Shown: piece by piece, positions 52,249 through 60,710 of the stretch
How the letters are laid out: every line of letters begins with the position of its first letter
Numbering within the stretch: position 1 is the first letter of the stretch
Assembly: GCF_014236655.1 (NCBI RefSeq)
Contig: NZ_JACMYG010000017.1
Span: 46,310 to 110,309, forward strand
DNA: 64,000 nt
Source: Pseudomonas kielensis
GTDB lineage: Bacteria > Pseudomonadota > Gammaproteobacteria > Pseudomonadales > Pseudomonadaceae
Direction: 5' to 3'
Position numbers and translations under genes: made by a program
Notes under the pieces: generated by a model
What the model was told of the DNA's origin: nothing
Databases searched by the model: none
Seen by the model: the letters and a program-made list of their open reading frames with translations, nothing else

Positions 52249-52635
52249 TCACGGCATGATCAGGGTGATCAGGTAATTGCCCGAGCGGACCGGCTTGCCC
52301 GTTTCGTCCAGCAACTGATACTGCCGATCGAAATACCGACTGTCCCGGCCCGTCTCGGCCAGCAACTTGACCTTGACCTTGACCGTCGAAGCGTCGAGGG
52401 CCGTGACCTGGCTGACCGGAACCAGGCGATGCGCCTCGATAGTCGTCCCGCGGCTCTGTGCCGAGCACCCCGTCAGCGCCACGACGGCACCCTCGCCCGC
52501 ACTCGAGGTGCAGGCGGGTTCGACAATCGCGCCCTGAAAGTGGATAGCGCCCTGGGAGGGCGCGCTGGCCGCCACACACAGGCCATTGAATGCAGCGTAC
52601 AAACTGATTCCGAGCAACAGTTGCTTGCGGTTCAT
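52249..52635 (-). CDS. lone type 1 pilin-like protein
   Basis: A 128-residue predicted secreted protein. After the signal peptide (LLGISLYAAFNGLCVAASA) the segment GAIHFQGAIVEPACTSS is the classic start of a FimA-type pilin with its first cysteine; the partner cysteine is in VALTGCSAQSRG. The end SGNYLITLIMP resembles the last strand of pilins read by a chaperone. AAGGAG precedes the ATG at 52635. No chaperone or usher gene lies nearby, so it may be assembled by a distant system or act as a periplasmic adhesin-like protein. Confidence 0.7.
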   Translation of the reverse strand: MNRKQLLLGISLYAAFNGLCVAASAPSQGAIHFQGAIVEPACTSSAGEGAVVALTGCSAQSRGTTIEAHRLVPVSQVTALDASTVKVKVKLLAETGRDSRYFDRQYQLLDETGKPVRSGNYLITLIMP

Positions 52636-52746
52636 GATCAACGCTCCTTGGGGGGTCAAGGACTGCATCGGCAAGTCTGGCTGAAATCTTGAGTTTTTAA
52701 AGCGACGGCGGTTTTGGGGGATGCCAGAAGGGATATTTCACGGTGC

Positions 52747-52785
52747 TTGCCAGCCAGGCCAACGGCAAATATGATAATCATTATC
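52747..52785 (+). promoter_or_regulatory. promoter with Fur box for the second ECF sigma gene
   Basis: TTGCCA (52747-52752) and TATGAT (52770-52775) are 17 bases apart. GATAATCATTATC (52773-52785) is identical to 13 contiguous positions of the 19-bp Fur consensus and overlaps the -10, a standard layout for iron repression. Confidence 0.85.
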
Positions 52786-52824
52786 ATTTGTAACTTTCCC
52801 GCCTCTCACGCCGTGCGAATCCCC

Positions 52825-53340
52825 ATGCCCTCGACCTCTCCCGCCAGCCATCACGGACTCGCCACCCTGTACCGCGAGCAGCACTCCTGGCTGCAACGCT
52901 GGTTACGCTGTCGGCTCGGCTGCTCCCACAGTGCCGCGGATCTGGCGCAGGACGTGTTCGTGCGCTTGCTGGCCAAGACCGAACTGATCGAGGTCCAGGC
53001 CCCACGCAGTTTCCTGGCGACGGTGGCGCAGAGTGTGCTGTCCAACCACTACCGCCGGCAGAAGCTCGAAAAGGCTTACCTGCAAGCCCTGGCCACCCTG
53101 CCTGAGGCAGTGATACCTGACCTCGAAACCCAAGCCATTCTCCTGGAGACCCTGCTCGAACTGAATGCCGTGCTGGAACGCCTGGAGATGCCCGTGCGCA
53201 AGGCCTTCCTCTGGTCGCAACTGGACGGCTTGAGCCATGGCGAGATTGCCGAGCGCCTGCAGGTGTCGATTGCCACGGTCAAACGCTACATCATCAAGGC
53301 CGGTGCCCAGTGCATCCTGCTGGATGGGGGCTGGAGCTGA
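52825..53340 (+). CDS. iron-starvation ECF sigma factor (second set)
   Basis: A 171-residue ECF sigma factor of the FecI-like group. Region 2 has LYREQHSWLQRWLRCRLGCSHSAADLAQDVFVRLL and region 4 LSHGEIAERLQVSIATVKRYIIKAGAQC. The ATG at 52825 gives the usual length; the frame opens upstream to 52714 but passes through the Fur box. The next gene starts at the stop codon (TGATG, one shared base). It should drive the receptor gene downstream under iron limitation. Confidence 0.92.
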   Translation: MPSTSPASHHGLATLYREQHSWLQRWLRCRLGCSHSAADLAQDVFVRLLAKTELIEVQAPRSFLATVAQSVLSNHYRRQKLEKAYLQALATLPEAVIPDLETQAILLETLLELNAVLERLEMPVRKAFLWSQLDGLSHGEIAERLQVSIATVKRYIIKAGAQCILLDGGWS

Positions 53341-54323
53341 TGGAGTCGCGGGTCGCGTCATCCACCCAAGCGCCGATTCCCCTGCCCGTCGCCGAGCAGG
53401 CCATGCACTGGCTGCTGGAGTTGCAGGCCCCCCACGTCAGCGAACAAACCCGCGCACACTGGCTGCAGTGGCGCCAGGCCGACGCCCTGCATGAAATGGC
53501 CTGGCAACGGGCCCAGGCGTTTTCTTCGCGCATGAGCAGCCTGCGATCACCGGGCCAGCGCCCACTCGCCAACGCCGCGCTGGCGCCCATGCTGTCGCGG
53601 CGCAGCGCCTTGAAAAACCTTGCCCTGTTGCTGGCCGCCGGCGGTACCGCGTGGAGCGCCCGCGACAGCGCGCTGGTACAGGACTGGCGCAGCGACTTCA
53701 GCAGTGCGGTCGGTGAGCACCATACCGTTCAACTGGCTGACCAGATACAGGTGCAACTCAACACCGACAGCGCCATCGAAATGCGCTTCGATCCGCAGCA
53801 GCGGGTGATACGTCTGTTGCGCGGCGAAATGCTGCTCAACTCGGCCACGGCCCTTCCCTTATGGGTAGAAACCACCGAAGGTCGAGTGCAGATGTTCGGT
53901 CAGCAACTGGCCGTGCGCCAACGCCAGGGGTTCACCCAGGCCAGCAGCCAGAGCGGCGGCCTGGGTATTTACCCGCAGGCGCGAGGCAATCCGTCGATCA
54001 GCGTGGCCCCCGGGCAAGTGGTCAGCTTCGATCGGCACAGCCTGCTCGCCCAACGCCCCCTGCGTGCGGGCGAGTTGGCCTGGAGCCACGGCATGATCGT
54101 CGCCCAGGGCCAGCGCCTGGCCGACTTCCTCGCGGAGCTGGCACGCTACCGGCGAGGCCATCTGGGCTGCGATCCGAGCCTGGGCGACTTACGGGTCTCG
54201 GGGACGTTTCCGCTGCACGACACCGACCAGGTGCTGCTCGCCCTGAGTGAAACCTTCAACCTCGACGTGCAGCACCTGACCCGCTACTGGGTCACCCTCA
54301 AAGCCAGGCCTAACCTGGCCTGA
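53340..54323 (+). CDS. FecR-like anti-sigma regulator (second set)
   Basis: A 327-residue FecR-family protein. The cytoplasmic part (VAEQAMHWLLELQAPHVSEQTRAHWLQWRQADALHEMAWQRA) includes the anti-sigma segment; the membrane span is at about 91-103 preceded by SRRSALK (RR at 87-88), a near-perfect twin-arginine motif. The periplasmic FecR domain is HTVQLADQIQVQLNTDSAIEMRF. Its start shares one base with the sigma stop, so the pair is coupled. It is followed by the cognate receptor gene, 82 bases away. Confidence 0.9.
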   Translation: MESRVASSTQAPIPLPVAEQAMHWLLELQAPHVSEQTRAHWLQWRQADALHEMAWQRAQAFSSRMSSLRSPGQRPLANAALAPMLSRRSALKNLALLLAAGGTAWSARDSALVQDWRSDFSSAVGEHHTVQLADQIQVQLNTDSAIEMRFDPQQRVIRLLRGEMLLNSATALPLWVETTEGRVQMFGQQLAVRQRQGFTQASSQSGGLGIYPQARGNPSISVAPGQVVSFDRHSLLAQRPLRAGELAWSHGMIVAQGQRLADFLAELARYRRGHLGCDPSLGDLRVSGTFPLHDTDQVLLALSETFNLDVQHLTRYWVTLKARPNLA

Positions 54324-54372
54324 AGTTTTTTTGCACACGGGTGAGCCGTTTCCGTTTCTGGCGAGACTCGTA

Positions 54373-54398
54373 TCCCCAAAGATCACTTTTATTGGGGA
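54373..54398 (+). promoter_or_regulatory. hairpin covering the ribosome-binding site of the second receptor
   Basis: TCCCCAA (54373-54379) pairs perfectly with TTGGGGA (54392-54398) around a 12-base loop. The GGGGA of the right arm is the ribosome-binding site of the receptor ATG at 54406, so the hairpin would hide it. Confidence 0.45.
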
Positions 54399-54405
54399 AT
54401 CACCT

Positions 54406-56844
54406 ATGCAGCACGCGCATCCAACACGCCACGGGCGGCCACACTTGATCAAGCAACAGCTGGCCGCCGCCGTGCTGCAAGGCCTGGCCTGCATGAGCCT
54501 CGCCAGCCCGTTACTGCTGGCCGCGAGCGCAGTGCAGGCAACGCAGCAGCAACTGGACTTTGCCATTCCCGCAGGTGCCCTGGGCAACGCCCTGGCACAG
54601 TTTGGCGAAACCGCGCACTTGCTGCTCAGCTATCCCGCCGAGCTTACCGAGGGCCGCACCACCCAGGGCCTGAACGGTCGCTTCGAGGTCGATAACGGCC
54701 TCGCCACCCTGTTGGCCGGCACCGACCTGGAGGCCCTGCGCAGCACTAACGGTGGATACCAGATCGCCCGGCGGCAGCACACCGATGCGTTGCAGCTAGA
54801 CGTCCTGAGCATTTCCGGCAAGGCGCCCGGCTCGACCACCGAAGGCAGCGGTTCCTACACCACGCTGTCGTCCAGCAGTTCGACACGGCTGAACCTGACC
54901 CCCAAGGAGACCCCGCAATCGCTGACCGTGATGACCCGCCAGCGCCTGGATGACCAGCGCCTGACCACCCTCAGCGACACCATGGACGCGACCCCGGGGA
55001 TCATCGTGCTGCGCGACGGCCTGGGCGCAGAAAGCGACAGTTTCTGGTCCCGGGGTTTCGAGATCCAGAACTTCGAGATCGACGGCGTGCCGACCGTCAC
55101 GCGCATGGACAACTACGCCCAGAGCATGGCCCAGTACGACCGCGTGGAAGTGGTGCGAGGCGCCACCGGCCTGATCAGTGGCATGGGCAACCCGTCCGCC
55201 ACCATCAACCTGATCCGCAAGCGCCCGACCGCCGAGGCCCAGGCCAGCGTGACGGGCGAAGCCGGTAACTGGGATCGTTACGGTAGCGGTTTTGACGTGT
55301 CCGGCCCGCTGACCGAGAGCGGCAACGTGCGCGGTCGAGTGGTGGCGGACTACAAGACCGGCGGTGCCTGGGTCGACCGCTTCAAGCAGGACTCACAACT
55401 GCTGTATGGCATCAGCGAATTCGACCTCACTGAGGAAACCTTGTTGACCCTGGGCTTCAGCTACCTGCGCACCGATGTCGATTCGCCACTGCGCTCCGGC
55501 CTGCCGACACGTTTCCCCAATGGCCAGCGCACCGATCTCAGCCGCTCGACCAACGCCTCGCCGGACTGGTCGCACAATGACCACGAGCAGACCAGTTACT
55601 TCACCTCCATCGAGCAGCAACTGGGCAACGGCTGGAGCGGCAAGGTCGAGTTCACCCACACCGAGAATAAATTCGACGAGGTCTTCACCTACCTCAACGG
55701 TACCCTGCAGACCGATGGCAGCGGCACCAGCCTGTTGCCGGTCAAGTTTGCCGGCACACCGCGCCAGGACAACCTCGACCTTTACCTGACCGGCCCCTTG
55801 AGCCTGCTGGGTCGCGAACACGAAATCATCGGTGGCCTGACCCTGTCCAAGTACAACGAGAACGTCCCCAGCTACGGTGGCTGGCGCTATGACTATTCCG
55901 GCTCACCGGCGGGCGCCATCGACAACCTGTTCGACTACCACGGCAACAACCCCAAGCCGGACTTCCCGGTCACCGGCAAGTCGTCCATCGACGAGACCCA
56001 GTATGCCGCCTACCTCACCGGACGCTTCCACGTCAGCGACGACCTGAGCCTGATCCTCGGCGGGCGCCTGGTGGACTGGAAACGCGACACCGAAGATCGC
56101 CCTTATGGCGCGGATGCCAGCGAAACCCAGTCCCGCGAGACCGGGGTGTTCATTCCCTACACCGGGGTGGTCTACGACCTGAACGAGGTCTGGTCGCTGT
56201 ATGCCAGCTATACCAAAATCTTCAACCCGCAAGCCTCCTGGGTTCGGGATGAAAACAACAAGCCGCTGGACCCGATGGAGGGCACCGGGTATGAAGTCGG
56301 GATCAAAGGCAGCCATTACGATGGCCAGTTAAACTCCAGCCTGGCGCTGTTCAAGCTGGAACAGGACAACCTCGCGGTGTGGCAAGCCGAGTACCCCGGC
56401 AGCAACGTCTACAAGTCCGAGCAGGACACCACTTCCCAAGGCATGGAGATGCAACTGGACGGGCAAGTGCTCGACGGCTGGCAGGTCGGCGCGGGCTACG
56501 CCTACACCGTCACCACCGATGCCGACGACCAGCGTATCAACACCACCCTGCCCCGCCATAGCCTCAAGACCTTCAGCACCTACCGCCTGGGCGGCGACCT
56601 CGACAAGCTGACCGTCGGCGGTGGTGTCAATTGGCAGAGCAAGGTCGGCAGCGACCTGCATACCTTCACTCAGGGCAGCTACGCGATCACCAACCTGCTG
56701 GCGCGCTACGACATCAGCAAGAACCTCAGTGCCTCGGTCAATCTCAACAACCTCTTCGACCGCGAGTACTACAGCTACGCCGGCTATTACGGCAACTACG
56801 GCGCACCGCGCAACCTGATGACCAGCTTCAAGTACAACTTCTGA
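54406..56844 (+). CDS. TonB-dependent siderophore receptor (second set)
   Basis: An 812-residue outer-membrane receptor of the FhuE/FpvA-like group. After the signal peptide it has an N-terminal signalling domain (LDFAIPAGALGNALAQFGETAHLLLSY), a TonB-box region (ALQLDVLSISGK), a plug (ETPQSLTVMTRQRLDDQ; YDRVEVVRGATGLISGMGNPSATINLIRKRPT) and a barrel ending in KYNF. The class fits a xenosiderophore, as the signalling domain links it to the sigma/anti-sigma pair in front. The ligand cannot be read from sequence. A long stem follows the gene. Confidence 0.92.
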   Translation: MQHAHPTRHGRPHLIKQQLAAAVLQGLACMSLASPLLLAASAVQATQQQLDFAIPAGALGNALAQFGETAHLLLSYPAELTEGRTTQGLNGRFEVDNGLATLLAGTDLEALRSTNGGYQIARRQHTDALQLDVLSISGKAPGSTTEGSGSYTTLSSSSSTRLNLTPKETPQSLTVMTRQRLDDQRLTTLSDTMDATPGIIVLRDGLGAESDSFWSRGFEIQNFEIDGVPTVTRMDNYAQSMAQYDRVEVVRGATGLISGMGNPSATINLIRKRPTAEAQASVTGEAGNWDRYGSGFDVSGPLTESGNVRGRVVADYKTGGAWVDRFKQDSQLLYGISEFDLTEETLLTLGFSYLRTDVDSPLRSGLPTRFPNGQRTDLSRSTNASPDWSHNDHEQTSYFTSIEQQLGNGWSGKVEFTHTENKFDEVFTYLNGTLQTDGSGTSLLPVKFAGTPRQDNLDLYLTGPLSLLGREHEIIGGLTLSKYNENVPSYGGWRYDYSGSPAGAIDNLFDYHGNNPKPDFPVTGKSSIDETQYAAYLTGRFHVSDDLSLILGGRLVDWKRDTEDRPYGADASETQSRETGVFIPYTGVVYDLNEVWSLYASYTKIFNPQASWVRDENNKPLDPMEGTGYEVGIKGSHYDGQLNSSLALFKLEQDNLAVWQAEYPGSNVYKSEQDTTSQGMEMQLDGQVLDGWQVGAGYAYTVTTDADDQRINTTLPRHSLKTFSTYRLGGDLDKLTVGGGVNWQSKVGSDLHTFTQGSYAITNLLARYDISKNLSASVNLNNLFDREYYSYAGYYGNYGAPRNLMTSFKYNF

Positions 56845-56850
56845 AGCCGG

Positions 56851-56880
56851 ACGCTGGCCTGCCAGGTCGCAGGCCAGCGT
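56851..56880 (+). terminator. hairpin after the second receptor
   Basis: ACGCTGGCCTGC / GCAGGCCAGCGT with a 6-base loop is a perfect 12-bp stem 7 bases after the stop. The T run is weak (TGTCTCGT). Confidence 0.65.
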
Positions 56881-56931
56881 TGTCTCGTGCTAGATTCGCC
56901 CGCCAACCGGCACAACAAGGAGTGTCCACCG

Positions 56932-57321
56932 ATGAAGTTCGGCTACCTGATCATCTACGTCCCCGACGTTCGCGCGTCCCTCGAATTCTTCTCCTCGGCC
57001 TTCGGCCTGGCCACCCGTTTCCTCCATGAATCGGGCACCTACGGCGAACTGGAAACCGGCGAAACCGCCCTGGCCTTTGCCGCCGATGAGCTGGCCGGGA
57101 TGAATTTCAGCACGGGCCACGTCTCGGCCCATGCCTCGGCCAAGCCACTGGGCATGGAAGTGGCCCTGGTCACCGACGACGTGGTGGCGGCCCACGCTCG
57201 CGCATTGCAGGCTGGCGCCCGGGAAATCGCCGCCCCCACCCACAAACCCTGGGGGCAGACCGTGTCCTACGTGCGCTGCCCGGACGGCACGCTGGTGGAA
57301 CTCTGCTCGCCGATTGCCTGA
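56932..57321 (+). CDS. VOC-family (glyoxalase-like) protein
   Basis: A 129-residue protein with the beta-alpha-beta-beta-beta fold of the vicinal oxygen chelate family (MKFGYLIIYVPDVRASLEFFSSAFGL; YVRCPDGTLVELCSP). The C-terminal glutamate is a typical metal ligand of the family, but the first histidine position is not conserved, so a dioxygenase or glyoxalase activity is uncertain; the protein may be a resistance-type binding protein. AAGGAG precedes the ATG at 56932. It is a single gene, convergent with the MscS gene. Confidence 0.82.
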   Translation: MKFGYLIIYVPDVRASLEFFSSAFGLATRFLHESGTYGELETGETALAFAADELAGMNFSTGHVSAHASAKPLGMEVALVTDDVVAAHARALQAGAREIAAPTHKPWGQTVSYVRCPDGTLVELCSPIA

Positions 57322-57343
57322 CATCCCTCTGATTGACCGAGCG

Positions 57344-58786
57344 CTAGGGCCGACGACGCAACCACTGTAGAAAGCCTTTTTTCGCCAGCACTTTCGGCAC
57401 TTCCTGGCTCAGGGCCTGGGCGCTGTGCAGGCGATAGTCGAGCAAGGCGTGGATGGCTTCGCTGATGTCATGGCGGGCGTCGAGGCAGGGTTTGAGGTAG
57501 GCCTTTTCGATGCGGTACAGGCTGCAGAAGGTCTTGGCCGAGAAGTCCGCCGGCAGCGAAGCATCGGAGAGGATGCCGGCTTCACCGATCACCTCCCCCG
57601 GCCCCATGCGCCCGGCTTCCAACGGGCTACCGTCGCGGCTGAGGGTCACCGAGACCACCCCCGACTCGATGATGAACAGGTAATCGCTGACGTCGCCCGC
57701 CGCCAGGATCGTCTCGCCGGCACGCAAGGTTACGAGTTGCATGTTCTGGCTGAAGGTGTCTTTTTCGTCCGGGCGCAGGGTGGAGAAAATACTCGAGCTT
57801 TCCAGCAGTGCCCGCGGCCGCGAGAAGCCTTCTGGTGCCTGGTTTTCCGCGCTGGACAACAGGCTCACACCCGAGGCCTGCAAGTGCCGGAAGGCCAGGT
57901 CGAACAGGGCATTGCGCGCTTCGCGCTTGTGCAGCATGGCGCTGACAAAGGCGCTGATCTCGTATTCCACGCCACTGCTGCTGGCACTTTTCAATGCCAC
58001 GCTGGGGGCCGGTTTCGCGAGCAATTGCCGGCAACCTTGCATCGCCCGCTCCAGTGCTTCGATCACCGTTTGCGGGCGCGCATGGGGGCTGACCTGCACG
58101 CTGACCGCGATGCCGAAAATGTCGCTGGGGCGGCTGAAGTTGATGATTTTGGCCTTGGCCGCCAGCGAGTTGGGAATCACTGCCATGCTGCCCTGGGCGG
58201 TCTGCAGGCGGGTGGCACGCCAGTCGATGTCGATGACCCGGCCCTCCATGCCGTCGATGGAGATCCAGTCGTCGAGTTGATAGGGTTTGGTGGTGTTGAG
58301 CACGATCCCCGAAAACACGTCACTGAGGGTACTTTGCAACGCCAGGCCGACAATGATCGCCACTGCCCCGGAGGTGGCCAGCACGCCCTTGACCGGCAGG
58401 TCGAGGACATAGGCCAGCGCGGCAATCACCGCAATCAGGAAAATCACCGCGCCCAGCAGGTCCTGCAACAACCGCCCGGTATGCCCGACGCGCTGCATCA
58501 TCAGCGCGCCGATCAGCACCGTCAGGGTTCTCGCAGCGAACAGCCACCAGCCGATCTGCAGGCCGGTCGCCGCCAGGTGCAACGGCACATTGTCCGGCCA
58601 GGGCGCAGTCTGCAGCGGGTTCAGGCCTTCGTTGAACAGCACCACGCTGAACAACGCGAAAATCAGTACCCGCACCAGCAGCTTCCAGTAGCTGCTAATG
58701 GCGCTGAGCAACCGCCACAACAGCATGTCGAGGAGAATCAGGGCCAAGGCGCAGATCAGCGGGTGATCAGTGAAAAAAGACAGCAT
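57344..58786 (-). CDS. MscS-family channel with C-terminal cyclic-nucleotide-binding-type domain
   Basis: A 480-residue inner-membrane protein. Several membrane helices occupy residues 1-160, with the pore helix and MscS core at about 145-200 (GVLATSGAVAIIVGLALQSTLSDVFSGIVLNTTKPYQLDDWISIDG). The C-terminal part (about 330-460) is a cNMP-binding fold: LRAGETILAAGDVSDYLFIIESGVVSVTL, MGPGEVIGEAGILSD. The phosphate-binding arginine usual after GExxxL is absent. Such fusions are known as bCNG channels. The ATG at 58786 follows GGAG; an upstream frame to 58957 lacks a signal. Ion selectivity unknown. Confidence 0.85.
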   Translation of the reverse strand: MLSFFTDHPLICALALILLDMLLWRLLSAISSYWKLLVRVLIFALFSVVLFNEGLNPLQTAPWPDNVPLHLAATGLQIGWWLFAARTLTVLIGALMMQRVGHTGRLLQDLLGAVIFLIAVIAALAYVLDLPVKGVLATSGAVAIIVGLALQSTLSDVFSGIVLNTTKPYQLDDWISIDGMEGRVIDIDWRATRLQTAQGSMAVIPNSLAAKAKIINFSRPSDIFGIAVSVQVSPHARPQTVIEALERAMQGCRQLLAKPAPSVALKSASSSGVEYEISAFVSAMLHKREARNALFDLAFRHLQASGVSLLSSAENQAPEGFSRPRALLESSSIFSTLRPDEKDTFSQNMQLVTLRAGETILAAGDVSDYLFIIESGVVSVTLSRDGSPLEAGRMGPGEVIGEAGILSDASLPADFSAKTFCSLYRIEKAYLKPCLDARHDISEAIHALLDYRLHSAQALSQEVPKVLAKKGFLQWLRRRP

Positions 58787-58878
58787 CGAACCACTCCAGC
58801 CATGCCAATGCCGTGACGATTGCACTGACTGCGACACAGTGTAGGAGCAATTGATGGCAGGCAAAGAAGGGACCACAG

Positions 58879-58913
58879 AAAAACCTGCAGGAGCACAACT
58901 TTGCTCCTGCAGG
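58879..58913 (-). terminator. terminator of the isochorismatase-fold gene
   Basis: The 12-bp perfect stem CCTGCAGGAGCA / TGCTCCTGCAGG has a 6-base loop and, on the minus strand, TTTTTCT after it. It lies 48 bases after the ycaC-like stop. Confidence 0.8.
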
Positions 58914-58960
58914 GGATGAGGGATGGCGTACCGAATCGGCGTACGCCATCCGGGCAAGTA

Positions 58961-59587
58961 TTACTTGCTGTTGGTCAGGGTGTTGTAGCTGGTCATCAGG
59001 TTGCGGTAGTCCGGGATGTGGTTGGAGAACAAGGTGCCCAGCCCTTCCACATCGTTGCGCCAGTCGCGGTGCAGCTCGCAGGCCAGGCCGAACCAGGTCA
59101 TCAATTGGGCGCCCGAGGACGACATGCGGTCCCAGGCCGATTGGCGGGTCAGTTCGTTGAAGGTGCCGGACGCGTCGGTCACCACAAACACTTCAAAACC
59201 TTCGGCCAGGGCCGAGAGGGCCGGGAATGCCACGCAGACCTCGGTCACGACACCGGCGATGATCAGTTGCTTCTTGCCGGTGGCCTTGATTGCCTTGACG
59301 AAGTCTTCGTTGTCCCAGGCGTTGATCTGGCCAGGCCGGGCAATGTAAGGCGCATCCGGGAACATCGCCTTGAGCTCGGGCACCAGCGGACCGTTGGGGC
59401 CGGTTTCAAAACTGGTGGTCAGGATGGTCGGCAATTTGAAGTACTTGGCCAGGTCGGCCAGGGCCAGCACGTTGTTCTTGAAACGGTCGGGGTCGATGTC
59501 GCGCACCAGCGACAGCAGGCCTGCCTGGTGATCCACCAACAGAACGGCGGCATTATCCTTGTCCAGACGCTTGTAAGAAGTAGTCAT
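58961..59587 (-). CDS. YcaC-like isochorismatase-fold hydrolase
   Basis: A 208-residue cysteine hydrolase of the YcaC group. The acidic residue is in AAVLLVDHQAGLLSLV (about residue 20), a lysine in the middle region, and the nucleophilic cysteine in IIAGVVTEVCVAFPALS (about residue 118). The family is often octameric, with unknown natural substrate. GAGGA precedes the ATG. It lies 149 bases after the pirin gene on the same strand, with a long palindrome in the gap. Pirin, YcaC and a LysR gene are commonly linked in Pseudomonas. Confidence 0.9.
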   Translation of the reverse strand: MTTSYKRLDKDNAAVLLVDHQAGLLSLVRDIDPDRFKNNVLALADLAKYFKLPTILTTSFETGPNGPLVPELKAMFPDAPYIARPGQINAWDNEDFVKAIKATGKKQLIIAGVVTEVCVAFPALSALAEGFEVFVVTDASGTFNELTRQSAWDRMSSSGAQLMTWFGLACELHRDWRNDVEGLGTLFSNHIPDYRNLMTSYNTLTNSK

Positions 59588-59642
59588 TGCAGTAGTCCTC
59601 GCGTGTTATCGATGCCGAGTGAACGTCGGCGTTGGGGGTACC

Positions 59643-59672
59643 CGGCCGATGCTGGACGTCCAGCACCGGCTG
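59643..59672. repeat. long imperfect palindrome between pirin and the ycaC-like gene
   Basis: TGCTGGACGTCCAGCA (59650-59665) is perfectly symmetric, and after one mismatch on each side the pairing continues (GGCCG with CGGCT, including a G-U). Such a stem could stop or process RNA, or serve as an operator; no T run follows. Confidence 0.55.
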
Positions 59673-59736
59673 TTCGTTCGCCACCTGTGAGCCCTTACAG
59701 CTCAAGGAGCGTAGTCATGATTTGAAGCGGCAGGGG

Positions 59737-60603
59737 TCAACCCTGCATCTGGCCGAAGCGCCCGGACTGGAAGTCGGCGAACGCCTGGTGAATCTCTTGC
59801 TCGCTGTTCATCACAAACGGGCCGTGGCCGACGATGGGTTCGTCAATCGGTTCGCCGCTGAGCAGCAACACCACGGCATCGCCATTGGCTTCCAGGCTCA
59901 GTTGATCGCCCTTGCGCTCCAACAGGGCCAACTGCCCTTGACGCACCAGCTCCACGCCGTTGACCTGCACCGTGCCGCGCAATACCACCAGCGCCGTGTT
60001 GCGGCCATCGTGCAGGTCGAGGTTGAGCAACTTGTCGCCTTTGAGGCGCAGGTCCCAGACGTCGATCGGGGTGAAGGTACGTGCCGGCCCCCGCTGGCCG
60101 GCGAACTCACCGGCGATCAGGCGCAGGCTGCCGGCCTGGTCCGGCAAGGCGATGTTCGGGATGTCGGCGTCGAGCAGCGTCTGGTAGCCGGGGTCGGCCA
60201 TTTTGTCCTTGGCCGGCAGGTTGACCCACAACTGCACCATTTCCAGGGTGCCGCCGCGCTTGGCGAATGCCTGGGAGTGGAACTCCTCATGGAGAATGCC
60301 GGAGGCCGCGGTCATCCATTGCACATCGCCAGGGCCAATCTTGCCGCCGCTGCCGGTGGAGTCACGGTGCTCCACTTCGCCGTCGTAGACGATGGTCACG
60401 GTTTCGAAACCGCGGTGCGGGTGCTGGCCAACGCCCCGCCGGGCATTGGTGGGGGTAAATTCAGCAGGACCGGCATGGTCGAGCAGCAGGAACGGGCTGA
60501 TGTGTTTGCCCAGGTTGTCGTAGGAAAACAGCGTGCGAACCGGGAAACCATCGCCCACCCAGTGCATTTTTGGGCTGGTGTAGATACCGATGATGTTTTT
60601 CAT
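59737..60603 (-). CDS. pirin-family protein
   Basis: A 288-residue bicupin. The N-terminal metal site is in VGQHPHRGFETVTIVYDGEVEHRDS and GILHEEFHS (three histidines and a glutamate), as in quercetinase-type pirins. A second cupin without full ligands follows (LDLHDGRNTALVVLRGTVQVNG). GGAGG is placed before the ATG at 60603. Pirins in Pseudomonas respond to oxidative stress and can modulate metabolic enzymes; the role here is not known. It diverges from a LysR regulator by 107 bases. Confidence 0.9.
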   Translation of the reverse strand: MKNIIGIYTSPKMHWVGDGFPVRTLFSYDNLGKHISPFLLLDHAGPAEFTPTNARRGVGQHPHRGFETVTIVYDGEVEHRDSTGSGGKIGPGDVQWMTAASGILHEEFHSQAFAKRGGTLEMVQLWVNLPAKDKMADPGYQTLLDADIPNIALPDQAGSLRLIAGEFAGQRGPARTFTPIDVWDLRLKGDKLLNLDLHDGRNTALVVLRGTVQVNGVELVRQGQLALLERKGDQLSLEANGDAVVLLLSGEPIDEPIVGHGPFVMNSEQEIHQAFADFQSGRFGQMQG

Positions 60604-60710
60604 GGTGCCTCCGAATGGGCTGAGTCAGAACATGGACAAAGCTTAAATCCGCCACCATTGATGGGATAGACTGCAAAAATCGCTCTTAGCGTTCTATTTG
60701 AGGAACGATA

